NCBI RefSeq assembly: GCF_000423545.1
Contig: NZ_AUIE01000002.1
Coordinates: forward strand, 372,001-436,000
DNA length: 64,000 nucleotides
Direction of reading: 5' to 3'
Source: Metapseudomonas resinovorans DSM 21078
GTDB taxonomy: Bacteria; Pseudomonadota; Gammaproteobacteria; Pseudomonadales; Pseudomonadaceae
The notes beneath the pieces are model-generated. The model saw nothing but the letters and a program-made list of their open reading frames with translations. It had not been told where the DNA came from and ran no database searches. Positions 36,998 to 45,205 of the stretch are shown one piece after another. Position 1 is the first letter of the stretch. The number at the start of each line of letters is the position of its first letter. The position numbers were made by a program, and so were the translations under genes.

Positions 36998-38200
36998 ATG
37001 AAGATAGTTCTTGCGTATTCCGGTGGTCTGGATACCTCCGTCGCCCTGCGTTGGCTGAGGGAGCGCTACCAGGCGGAGGTGATCGCCTTCTGCGCCGATC
37101 TCGGCCAGCCGGAGGACTTCCAGGCAATTCGCGAAAAGGCCCTGGCCAGTGGCGCCAGCAAGGTGTTCATCGAAGACCTGCGGGAGGAGTACCTGCGCGA
37201 TTTCGTCTTTCCGGCGCTGCGGGCCGGCGCCCTCTATGAGCGTCGATACACCATGGCCGCTCCCCTGGGCCGCCCGCTGATCGCGCGCCAGCTGGTGCGC
37301 ATCGCCCATGCCGAAGGCGCCGAGGCCGTGGCCCATGGCTCCACTGGCAAGGGAAACGATCAGGTGCGCTTCTATGCCGGCGTGGTGGCCCACGACCCGG
37401 CGCTGCAGGTGCTGGCGCCCTGCGCCGAATGGGAGCTGAAGTCCCGCGACGAGGAACTGGCCTATGCCCGGCGACATGGCATTCCCGTCAGCGCCACGCC
37501 AGACAGCCCCTTCAGCATGGATGGCAGCCTATGGGGCACCAGCACAGAGTGCGGCAGCATCGACGACTTTCGCACCAAGATTCCAGCCAATGCCTACCAG
37601 TTGACCGCTGACCCCGAGTGCGCGCCGGATCTCCCGGCGCGCCTGACCATCGGTTTCGAGCAGGGGACGCCGGTGCACCTCGACGGTCAGCGCCTGGACG
37701 CCGTCGAGCTGGTGCGCCGCCTCACGGAACTGGGCGGGCGCCACGGCGTGGGGCGCGTCGACATGGTGGAAAACAGCCTGATGGGCATCAAGAACCGCGC
37801 CCTCTACGAGAGTCCGGCCGGGGCCATCCTGCACGTCGCCCTTCGCGAGCTGGAGGACCTGACGATCGACTGCGACACCCTGCACTGCAAGGCCGAGCTG
37901 GCGCTGAAATATGCCGAACTGGCCTATCGCGGCCAGTGGTGGTCGCCCTTGCGCCAGGCGCTGGATGCCTTCGTCGACGCCAGCCAGGCGAATGTCACCG
38001 GCACCATTGCCCTGCGCCTGTACAAGGGCAGCATCACGGTGGAGGGGCGGGAAACCGACCACGCATTGCTCGATTACAGCCTTACCGCCCAGGACAGCGC
38101 GGACCGCTTCGACCACCCGGCGGGCATCGGCTTCGCCTATGTCTGGTCGTTGCCCCAGCGCATCCGCGCCAAGCTCCGCGGCCCCGCCTCGGAGCTCTGA
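36998..38200 (+). CDS. argG: Argininosuccinate synthase (divergent ArgG)
   Basis: A 400-residue ATP-pyrophosphatase-family ligase joining citrulline (or a related ureido compound) to aspartate. The P-loop AYSGGLDTSVALRWL (residues 5-19), HGSTGKGNDQVRF (citrulline/AMP site) and RVDMVENSLMGIKNRALYESP are intact. Sequence such as RYTMAAPLGRPLIARQLV differs clearly from the ArgG I recall for P. aeruginosa ([20 protein letters not shown]), so it is likely a second, laterally derived copy. No argininosuccinate lyase lies nearby. The ATG at 36998 has GGAAGGAG at 7-14 nt; a longer frame runs into the divergent gene. Confidence 0.85.
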   Translation: MKIVLAYSGGLDTSVALRWLRERYQAEVIAFCADLGQPEDFQAIREKALASGASKVFIEDLREEYLRDFVFPALRAGALYERRYTMAAPLGRPLIARQLVRIAHAEGAEAVAHGSTGKGNDQVRFYAGVVAHDPALQVLAPCAEWELKSRDEELAYARRHGIPVSATPDSPFSMDGSLWGTSTECGSIDDFRTKIPANAYQLTADPECAPDLPARLTIGFEQGTPVHLDGQRLDAVELVRRLTELGGRHGVGRVDMVENSLMGIKNRALYESPAGAILHVALRELEDLTIDCDTLHCKAELALKYAELAYRGQWWSPLRQALDAFVDASQANVTGTIALRLYKGSITVEGRETDHALLDYSLTAQDSADRFDHPAGIGFAYVWSLPQRIRAKLRGPASEL

Positions 38201-38275
38201 AAACCCTGCGGACGGGGGCGACCGCCGGCCGGATCGGCTGCTAACCTGTGCCGACCTTCAGCAAGCGGCGCCCCC

Positions 38276-41200
38276 ATGCTCAACCTCTACCACGCCAACG
38301 ACCTGGAAAGCCTCGGCGAGCTGGCTTGCGCCTTGCTCGCACAACCCCAGAACGACCCGCTTGCACCCGCCCGGGTAGTCGTGCCGAGCCAGGGCATGGG
38401 GCGCTGGCTGACCCTGCAACTGGCGCGCAAGCAGGGCATCGCCATGCACCTGGACATCCAGTTGCCGGCACGCTTCGTCTGGGATGTCACCCGTCTGGTG
38501 CTTGGCGAGCTGCCGCCGCAGTCCGCGTTCAATCCGGTCACCCTTGGCTGGCGTCTCTACGATTGGCTGTGCGAACCGCACAACCTCACCCGTGCGCCAC
38601 GCCTGGCGCAGTACCTGGACGGCGGCGACGAACGCCGCCGGCTGACCCTGGCCTCGCGCATCGCCGACGTCTTCGACCAGTACCTGCTTTATCGCGACGA
38701 CTGGCTGGATACCTGGGAGCGCGGAGAGTTGCTGGGGTTGGGCGCGGACGAAGAATGGCAGGCCCTGCTCTGGCGTGAACTCACTGCCGATGGCCACCCC
38801 CACCGTGCGCGACTGCTGGGCGATCTACTGGCCCGGCTGCACGCTGAGCCGGTCGAAGGGTTGCCGGAGCGACTGGTGGTGTTTGGCATCAGCAGCCTGC
38901 CACCGCATCACATGCGGGTACTGGAAGGCCTGGCGCGGCATTGCGAGGTGATCCTCTTCGCCCTCAACCCCTGCCGCGAGGCCTGGGGTGATATCCGCGA
39001 TATCCGCGAGCTGGCGAGGCTGCCGGAGCCCGGCATCGACGACTGGTACCTGGACGTCGGCCATCCGCTGCTGGCCAGCCTCGGCAAGCAGGGACGTGAT
39101 TTCTTCGACGCCCTTTTCACCCTCGGCGGCCAGGACATCGGCGTCTATGCCGAGGACGACGACCTGCGCGACAGCAGCCTGCTGCGCGCCGTGCAGAACG
39201 ACATCCTGCGCCTGCGTACCCGTCATCCCGAAGAGCGCATGGTCATGCGCGAGGATGATCGGTCGCTGGAAGTGCACCTCTGCCATTCGCCCCTGCGCGA
39301 GGTGGAAGTGCTCCATGACCAGTTGCTGGCGCGCTTCAAGGCCGACCCCAGCCTTACCCCGGACCAGGTGGTGGTGCTGACCCCGGATATCGAGCGCTAC
39401 GCCCCCTACATCGAAGCGGTGTTCGCCCCGCGTGAAGGCGTGCCGCGCATCCCCTTCAGCCTGGCCGACCGCAGCCTGCGCGCCGAGTTGCCACTGGTGG
39501 AAGCCTTCCTCGCCCTGCTGGAGCTGCCGCAGAGCCGCTTCGCCGCCGAAGAATTGCTGGCCTGGCTGGAACAACCGGCCCTGGCCGCCCGTGCTGGAAT
39601 CGAGAACGAAGACCTGCCGCTGCTGCGCGACTGGCTGCGCGACGCCGGTGTGCGCTGGGGGCGCGATGGTGCGCACCGGGCGCGTCTCGGCCTGCCGGAA
39701 GAAGGTGCCTTCAGCTGGCGGCAGGGGCTGGACCGCCTGCTGCTGGGATTCGCCGCGCCACCGCAACTGGCCGGCGACGCGCCCCCCCTGCTCGGCGACA
39801 GCTGGCCGCTGGATGCCCTGGAAGGCGCCCGCGCCCAACTGCTCGGCCGCCTCGCCGGCTTCGTCCAGCGCCTGGGCGCACTGGCCGACGATATGGCACG
39901 GCCACGCCCGCTGGCGGAATGGGCCGAGACCCTGCAGGGCCTGATCGACCAACTCTTCGACGAGCGCGAGGCGGGCGATACTTTGCTGCTGCTGTCCCAG
40001 GCCTGTGGCGCCCTGCGTGAACAGGCCGAGGCCGCCGGCATCGAGCGCCCGCTGGAACTGACCCTGGTGCGTCAGCATCTGGTGGCGGCCCTGGACCAGG
40101 GCAGCGGCGCCTCGGGCTTCCTCACCGGCGCGGTGACCTTCTGCACCATGGTGCCCATGCGCAGCCTGCCGTTCCGTCAGGTCTGCCTGCTCGGCCTGGA
40201 CGACGGCGCCTTCCCACGCCGTACACCGGCCGCCGGTTTCGACCTGATCGCGCGCAAGCCCCGACGTGGCGATCGGGCCCGGCGCCTGGACGACCGCTAC
40301 CTGCTGCTGGAAACCCTGCAATCGGCGCGCGACGGCCTCTACCTCAGCTTCGTCGGCCGCGACCCGCGGGATAACGCCCACCTGCCGCCGTCGGTGCTGG
40401 TCAGCGAACTCCTGGAAACCATCGACCTCACCGCCACTGCGGGCGAGTGCAAGGCCAGCGAGCGGGTGCTGGTGCCCCACCCGTTGCAGCCCTTCGCCTC
40501 GACCAACTTCGGTGGGGGGCAGCAGGCCGGCTTCGCCGCGCCCTGGTTCCGTGCGGCCCAGCGCCTGGCGGAAACACCCCAGCCGGCTGCCGCGCCCTTC
40601 GCCCTGCCCTTGCCGGAACCGGACGCCGACTGGTTGACCCTGGAACCGTCCCAACTGATCCAGTGCTTCCGCCATCCCGCACGCTTCCTCCTGGAACAGC
40701 GCCTCGGCCTGCGTCTTGCCGAGGCCGAAGAGGCCCTGGCCAGCGATGAGCCCTTCAGCCTTGAAGGCCCGGCGTGGCGTGGGCTGCGCCAGCTTGCCCT
40801 GGACGCTGTGGAGCGTGGTTGGTCCGAGCAGGACGAAAAGCGCATCGCCCGCGCCGCCGGCTGGTTACCCGTCGGCGAGCTGGGCCATGCGCTCTGGGGG
40901 CAACTGCGCGGCCCGGTACGCGCCTTCGCGCCGCGCCTGTTCGAAGCCCGGCCCGACGCGGTGCCCCAACCGCTGCTGGTGGATATCGAACTGGCTGGCG
41001 TGCGCATCCACGGCTGGCTGGACGGGGTTACCCCGGAAGGTCTGTTCGGCTGGCGCCTGAACCGTCTCGGTGAGTGGGAACTGGCGCCCTTCTGGCTGCG
41101 TCACCTGCTGCTCAACCTGGCCGCCACCCCCGGCATCGCCCGCGACAGCCGGCTGCTTTCTCCCGCTGGCGACTGGCAGGCCGGCCCCCTGGCCAACGCC

Positions 41201-41518
41201 CGCGAACTGTTGGAGCCCTGGCTGCACGCCTACCGCGAAGCCCTGCTCACGCCCCTGCCCCTGCTGACCAAGTCCAGCTACGGCTTCGCCCACGGCCTAC
41301 GCAAACCGGGCCGCAAGGAGCCGATCGAGGCCGCCCGCTCCAAGGCCCGCGTGGCCTGGGAGGGCATCGACTTCGGCCCGGCCGGCGAATCCCGCGACCC
41401 CTGGTACGCCCTCGCCTTCCGCGACCGCGAGCCACTGGGCGAGCGCTTCGAACAACTGGCCGAAACCCTGCTGGGCCCGGCGCTGGATGCGCTGGCGGGA
41501 GACGACGATGAGGAATGA
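38276..41518 (+). CDS. recC: Exodeoxyribonuclease V subunit gamma RecC
   Basis: A 1080-residue subunit of RecBCD that splits the duplex and recognises Chi. It opens MLNLYHANDLESLGELACALL, and carries VVVPSQGMGRWLTLQLARKQGIA (about residues 35-57), then PFSLADRSLRAELPLVEAFL and LLGLDDGAFPRR. These are the degenerate helicase-like motifs of RecC; no Walker A is expected or seen. Length is close to that of E. coli RecC (1122). It is the first gene of the plus-strand recC-recB-recD set. The RBS is weak and the start rests on the family N-terminus. Confidence 0.95.
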   Translation: MLNLYHANDLESLGELACALLAQPQNDPLAPARVVVPSQGMGRWLTLQLARKQGIAMHLDIQLPARFVWDVTRLVLGELPPQSAFNPVTLGWRLYDWLCEPHNLTRAPRLAQYLDGGDERRRLTLASRIADVFDQYLLYRDDWLDTWERGELLGLGADEEWQALLWRELTADGHPHRARLLGDLLARLHAEPVEGLPERLVVFGISSLPPHHMRVLEGLARHCEVILFALNPCREAWGDIRDIRELARLPEPGIDDWYLDVGHPLLASLGKQGRDFFDALFTLGGQDIGVYAEDDDLRDSSLLRAVQNDILRLRTRHPEERMVMREDDRSLEVHLCHSPLREVEVLHDQLLARFKADPSLTPDQVVVLTPDIERYAPYIEAVFAPREGVPRIPFSLADRSLRAELPLVEAFLALLELPQSRFAAEELLAWLEQPALAARAGIENEDLPLLRDWLRDAGVRWGRDGAHRARLGLPEEGAFSWRQGLDRLLLGFAAPPQLAGDAPPLLGDSWPLDALEGARAQLLGRLAGFVQRLGALADDMARPRPLAEWAETLQGLIDQLFDEREAGDTLLLLSQACGALREQAEAAGIERPLELTLVRQHLVAALDQGSGASGFLTGAVTFCTMVPMRSLPFRQVCLLGLDDGAFPRRTPAAGFDLIARKPRRGDRARRLDDRYLLLETLQSARDGLYLSFVGRDPRDNAHLPPSVLVSELLETIDLTATAGECKASERVLVPHPLQPFASTNFGGGQQAGFAAPWFRAAQRLAETPQPAAAPFALPLPEPDADWLTLEPSQLIQCFRHPARFLLEQRLGLRLAEAEEALASDEPFSLEGPAWRGLRQLALDAVERGWSEQDEKRIARAAGWLPVGELGHALWGQLRGPVRAFAPRLFEARPDAVPQPLLVDIELAGVRIHGWLDGVTPEGLFGWRLNRLGEWELAPFWLRHLLLNLAATPGIARDSRLLSPAGDWQAGPLANARELLEPWLHAYREALLTPLPLLTKSSYGFAHGLRKPGRKEPIEAARSKARVAWEGIDFGPAGESRDPWYALAFRDREPLGERFEQLAETLLGPALDALAGDDDEE

Positions 41519-41550
41519 CGCCGTGCACTCTTGTAGAGACGTATCGAACT

Positions 41551-41590
41551 GTGGGGGCGAATTCATTCGCCAAGCAGACTGCAGGTCTGC
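41551..41590. repeat. REP element between recC and recB, first part
   Basis: GGCGAAT-tc-ATTCGCC (41556-41571) is followed by CAGAC/GTCTG arms (about 41576-41590). The same order (gcgaattcattcgcc, then a ggtctgccc stretch) is found at 49.7 and 59.3 kb, so it is a partial copy of that element. Confidence 0.7.
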
Positions 41591-41631
41591 CCCTCGAAAC
41601 CCGGCAGTGGCGTTGATCTCCCTCACCCCAA

Positions 41632-41652
41632 CCCTCTCCCAGAGGGAGAGGG
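41632..41652. repeat. CCCTCTCCC/GGGAGAGGG inverted repeat upstream of recB
   Basis: CCCTCTCCC-aga-GGGAGAGGG forms 9-bp arms with a 3-nt loop, preceded by the CCCTCACCCCAA lead that commonly accompanies this intergenic repeat in GC-rich gamma-proteobacteria. It lies 25 bp before recB and could attenuate read-through from recC. Confidence 0.7.
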
Positions 41653-41677
41653 AGCCGTTCGTGCCGGAGGACGCTGT

Positions 41678-44600
41678 ATGAGCCTCGACCTGCTCAAGGA
41701 CCCCTTCACCGGCCGCAGCCTGATCGAGGCCAGCGCCGGCACCGGCAAGACCTGGACGCTCACCGCCCTGTACGCGCGCCTGTTGCTGGAGCGCAAGCTC
41801 GGCGTCGGGCAGATCCTGGTGGTGACCTACACCACGGCGGCCACCGCCGAGTTGCGCGAGCGCATCCGTGCGCGACTGGCGGCGTTGCTGGCCATGTACG
41901 AAGGCGCGCCGGCACCCGACCCGGTGCTGGCCGGGCTGTACGCGCAGTATCCCGGCGAAGATGCCCATCGCCGCCTGTTGCTGGCGGTGCATGGTTTCGA
42001 CGAGGCGGCCATCTTCACCATCCACGGATTCTGCCAGCGCGCCCTGCAGGACGCCGCGTTCGAGGCTGGTGGCGATTTCGACAGCGAGCTGGCCACCGAC
42101 GACCGCGAAGTGCTCGATGCGCTGCTCGCCGACCTCTGGCGGCGCGAGCTGGCCGACGCCGAGCCGGCCTGGGCGCGCTTCCTGGCACAGAAACGCATTA
42201 CCCCGACCTGGTTGCGCCAGCGTCTGCGTTCGCACTTGGGCAAGCCCTACTTGCGTGTCGAGCCGCGGGAGCACGAGGTTGGCGATCTGTCCGCCGCGAG
42301 CGAGGCCTGGAGTCATGCACAGGGCTTCTGGCAGGGCCAGGGTGCCGAATGCGTTGCCCAGCTCGCCCAACTCGACGGCCTCAACAAGCGCAGCTACGAC
42401 GCCGCCAAGTTCGCGCTTTGGCAGACCGAACTGGATGCCTACTTCGCCGATCCGGCCGCTCTGTTCGCCGCGCCAACGGGCCTGGAAAAGCTCGGCACCG
42501 AGGCACTGGAAAAGGCCACCAAAAAAGGCTTCGATGCGCCGGAGCATGCCGTCTGCGCCGCGTTGCAACGGCTCTGCGACGCACTGGCGGAAGCCGCTCC
42601 CGCCGGTGAGGCCCGCCTGATCGACCTGCAGGTGCGCTTGCTGGACACCCTCAATCTCGAGTTGCCGGCACGCAAAGCAGCCCAGCGTCTGCTGGCCTTC
42701 GACGACCTGCTCAATCGTCTCGACGACGCCCTGCGAGGACCGGCCGGCGACGCATTGGGCCAGGCCCTGCGCGAGCGCTATCCGGTGGCCCTGATCGACG
42801 AGTTCCAGGACACGGACCCTGTGCAGTACGCGATCTTCCACCGGGTCTACGAGCAGCAGGGCGACCTCTGCTTCGTCGGTGATCCCAAGCAGGCCATCTA
42901 CGCCTTTCGTGGCGCGGACCTCGCCACCTATCTCAAGGCCCGCGAGGAAGCCGCGCGGCAATACAGCCTGGACACCAACCACCGTTCCACGCCGCAGCTG
43001 ATCGCGGCCCTCAACCGGGTATTCGACCGTCCCCTGCCCTTCGCCGAGCCCGGCCTGGATTACCCGCCGGTCGGCGCCAGCAGCAAAGCCCGTGCGCAGC
43101 TGGTGCTGCCCGAAACCGGTGCGCCGCTGGAGCTGGTCTGGCTGGGCGATGAGCCCCTGGGCAAGGGTGAGGCCGGCAGCGCGGTGGCCACTGACACCGC
43201 CCGGCGCATTGCCGGCCTGCTGGCCGCCAGTGCCCGTGGCGAGGCTTATTTCGACGAGGATGGCCTGCGTTCGCCGCTCAAGGGCGGTGATATCGCCGTG
43301 CTGGTCGCCAGCCATCGCCAGGCTGGGGACGTTGCCGCCGAGCTGGCCGCCCGTGGCGTACCCAGCGTGCGTCGCGGCCGCGACAGCGTCTGGCATAGCG
43401 AAGAGGCCGAGGAGCTGGCGGCGGTGCTGGCCGCCTATGCCGAGCCCGGCCGCGAAGGGGTGCTGCGCTACGCCCTGTCTACCCGCCTGCTGGGGCGCGA
43501 TGCCCAGCAACTGGCGCGCTGCCAGGACGACGAGCATGCCTGGGACGAAGAGCGCGAGAACGCCGAGCGCTACCACCAGCTCTGGCAGCAGCAGGGTTTC
43601 ATGCGTGCTTTCCGCGCCTGGCTCGATGAGCAGGGCGTGGCTGAGCGCCTGATCGCACTGCCCGATGGCGAGCGACGCCTGACCAACCTCCTCCACCTGG
43701 CCGAACTGCTGCAGACCGAAAGCCTCCAGCGGCCCGGCCTGGAGCCGCTGCTGGCCTGGTTCAATGCCCAGCGCGCCGCCGAAAGCCACGGCGACGACGC
43801 CCTGTTGCGCCTGGAGAGCGATGCCGAGCGGGTACAGATCGTCACCGTGCACACCAGCAAGGGCCTGGAGTATCCGCTGGTGTTCTGCCCCTACCTTTGG
43901 GACGGTGCGCTGCTGCGCCGCGACGAGGACATCACCTGCCATACCGAGGACGGCACCCCGCTGCTCGATCTGGGAGGTGAGCATTTCGACGAACACCGTG
44001 CCGGTGCCCGCCGTGAGCGCTTCGCCGAGCGCCTGCGCCTGGCCTACGTGGCGCTGACCCGCGCCCGTGACCGCCTCTGGCTGCACTGGGGGCCGGTAGC
44101 CCTGCCCAAGGCGAAGAAGGACGGCGAGCTGCCGGAAGATGGTTTGCACAGCTGCGCCCTCGCCTGGCTGCTGCATGGCCGCGAGCTGGATGAGGCCGAT
44201 GTGCTCGGCGCCCTCGCCCAGCACCTGGCTACTCGCGATGGCGCCGCCCTGCGTGTTGAGCTGGAGGCCCTGGCCGAGGCCAGTGGCGGCCAGATCGCCG
44301 TGGTGGCGCCGCAGGCCGAGGACGCCAGCGCCCAGGGCGAGTCCCGCGCCCTGCCCCCGGCTGGCCTGGCCACCCTTGACCGCACCCTGGCCAGCGCCTG
44401 GCGGGTGGGCAGCTTCTCCGGCCTGGCCGCTGGCCTGCACATGGAAGCGCCCGACCGCGACGGCCTGGTCGTGCCGCCGGCCAGCGAACCGGGAAGCGGC
44501 TTCTTCGCCTTCCCCCGGGGCGCCCGCGCCGGTACTTGCCTGCACGCCATGCTGGAGGATTGGATGCGCGGTGAAGGCGAACTGCCGGCGCTGGTGCAGA

Positions 44601-45205
44601 AACACTTGCAGGGCCACGGCTTGCCGGACAGCTGGACGGAGATCGCCAGCGCCCACCTGCAGCGGGTGCTGGATACCGACCTGGACGGCCAGGGCCTGCG
44701 CCTGTCCGCATTGGCCCCCAACCGCCGGCTGCCAGAGCTGGGCTTCACCTTCCCAGTGGCCGGGCTGGATGTCGGCCGCCTGCGGGCGATCCTTGCCGAC
44801 CCCGTCCACGGACTGCCGGAGGTGATGCGCCTGGCCGCCGAGCGCCTGGAGTTCGACACCCTCAAGGGTTTCATGAAGGGCTTCATCGACCTCACCTTCG
44901 AGCACGACGGGCGCTGGTACATCGCCGACTACAAATCCAACTGGCTAGGCCCGGATGCCAGCTACTACGGTGGTGAGCGCCTGGAGCAGGCCATCGCTGC
45001 CGAGCACTATCACCTGCAATACCTGATCTACCTGGTGGCGCTGCGACGCTTCCTGCGCCAGCGCCTGGCCGGCTTCGCCAGCGAGCAGCTGGGCGGCGCC
45101 TGGTACCTCTTCCTGCGCGGCATGCCAGACGCCGGGGTGTTCTTCCATCGTCCTGCCGACAGCCTGCTGGATGCGCTGGATCTGCTGTTCGAGGAGGGCC
45201 GCTGA
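41678..45205 (+). CDS. recB: Exodeoxyribonuclease V subunit beta RecB
   Basis: A 1175-residue 3'-5' helicase and nuclease, the catalytic core of RecBCD. Walker A is EASAGTGKTWTL (about residues 14-25). Helicase motifs follow: LIDEFQDTDPVQ (Walker B, about 374), GDPKQAIYAFRGADL, and TVHTSKGLEYPLVF (about 725). The C-terminal nuclease domain has the DYKSNWLG motif (about 1085), preceded by LEFDTLKGFMKGFIDL. The start at 41678 has GGAGG at 41666-41670. Its stop overlaps the recD start by one base (TGATG). All motifs are intact. Confidence 0.97.
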   Translation: MSLDLLKDPFTGRSLIEASAGTGKTWTLTALYARLLLERKLGVGQILVVTYTTAATAELRERIRARLAALLAMYEGAPAPDPVLAGLYAQYPGEDAHRRLLLAVHGFDEAAIFTIHGFCQRALQDAAFEAGGDFDSELATDDREVLDALLADLWRRELADAEPAWARFLAQKRITPTWLRQRLRSHLGKPYLRVEPREHEVGDLSAASEAWSHAQGFWQGQGAECVAQLAQLDGLNKRSYDAAKFALWQTELDAYFADPAALFAAPTGLEKLGTEALEKATKKGFDAPEHAVCAALQRLCDALAEAAPAGEARLIDLQVRLLDTLNLELPARKAAQRLLAFDDLLNRLDDALRGPAGDALGQALRERYPVALIDEFQDTDPVQYAIFHRVYEQQGDLCFVGDPKQAIYAFRGADLATYLKAREEAARQYSLDTNHRSTPQLIAALNRVFDRPLPFAEPGLDYPPVGASSKARAQLVLPETGAPLELVWLGDEPLGKGEAGSAVATDTARRIAGLLAASARGEAYFDEDGLRSPLKGGDIAVLVASHRQAGDVAAELAARGVPSVRRGRDSVWHSEEAEELAAVLAAYAEPGREGVLRYALSTRLLGRDAQQLARCQDDEHAWDEERENAERYHQLWQQQGFMRAFRAWLDEQGVAERLIALPDGERRLTNLLHLAELLQTESLQRPGLEPLLAWFNAQRAAESHGDDALLRLESDAERVQIVTVHTSKGLEYPLVFCPYLWDGALLRRDEDITCHTEDGTPLLDLGGEHFDEHRAGARRERFAERLRLAYVALTRARDRLWLHWGPVALPKAKKDGELPEDGLHSCALAWLLHGRELDEADVLGALAQHLATRDGAALRVELEALAEASGGQIAVVAPQAEDASAQGESRALPPAGLATLDRTLASAWRVGSFSGLAAGLHMEAPDRDGLVVPPASEPGSGFFAFPRGARAGTCLHAMLEDWMRGEGELPALVQKHLQGHGLPDSWTEIASAHLQRVLDTDLDGQGLRLSALAPNRRLPELGFTFPVAGLDVGRLRAILADPVHGLPEVMRLAAERLEFDTLKGFMKGFIDLTFEHDGRWYIADYKSNWLGPDASYYGGERLEQAIAAEHYHLQYLIYLVALRRFLRQRLAGFASEQLGGAWYLFLRGMPDAGVFFHRPADSLLDALDLLFEEGR

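Noticed and set aside
41297-44905. A 1202-codon open frame antisense to recC/recB, and similar long antisense frames over polA, gltP, recC and the CoA-transferase gene
   Set aside because: Long antisense frames are expected in GC-rich coding DNA with strong third-position bias. They have no RBS or recognisable domain, and their composition is that of a shadow.
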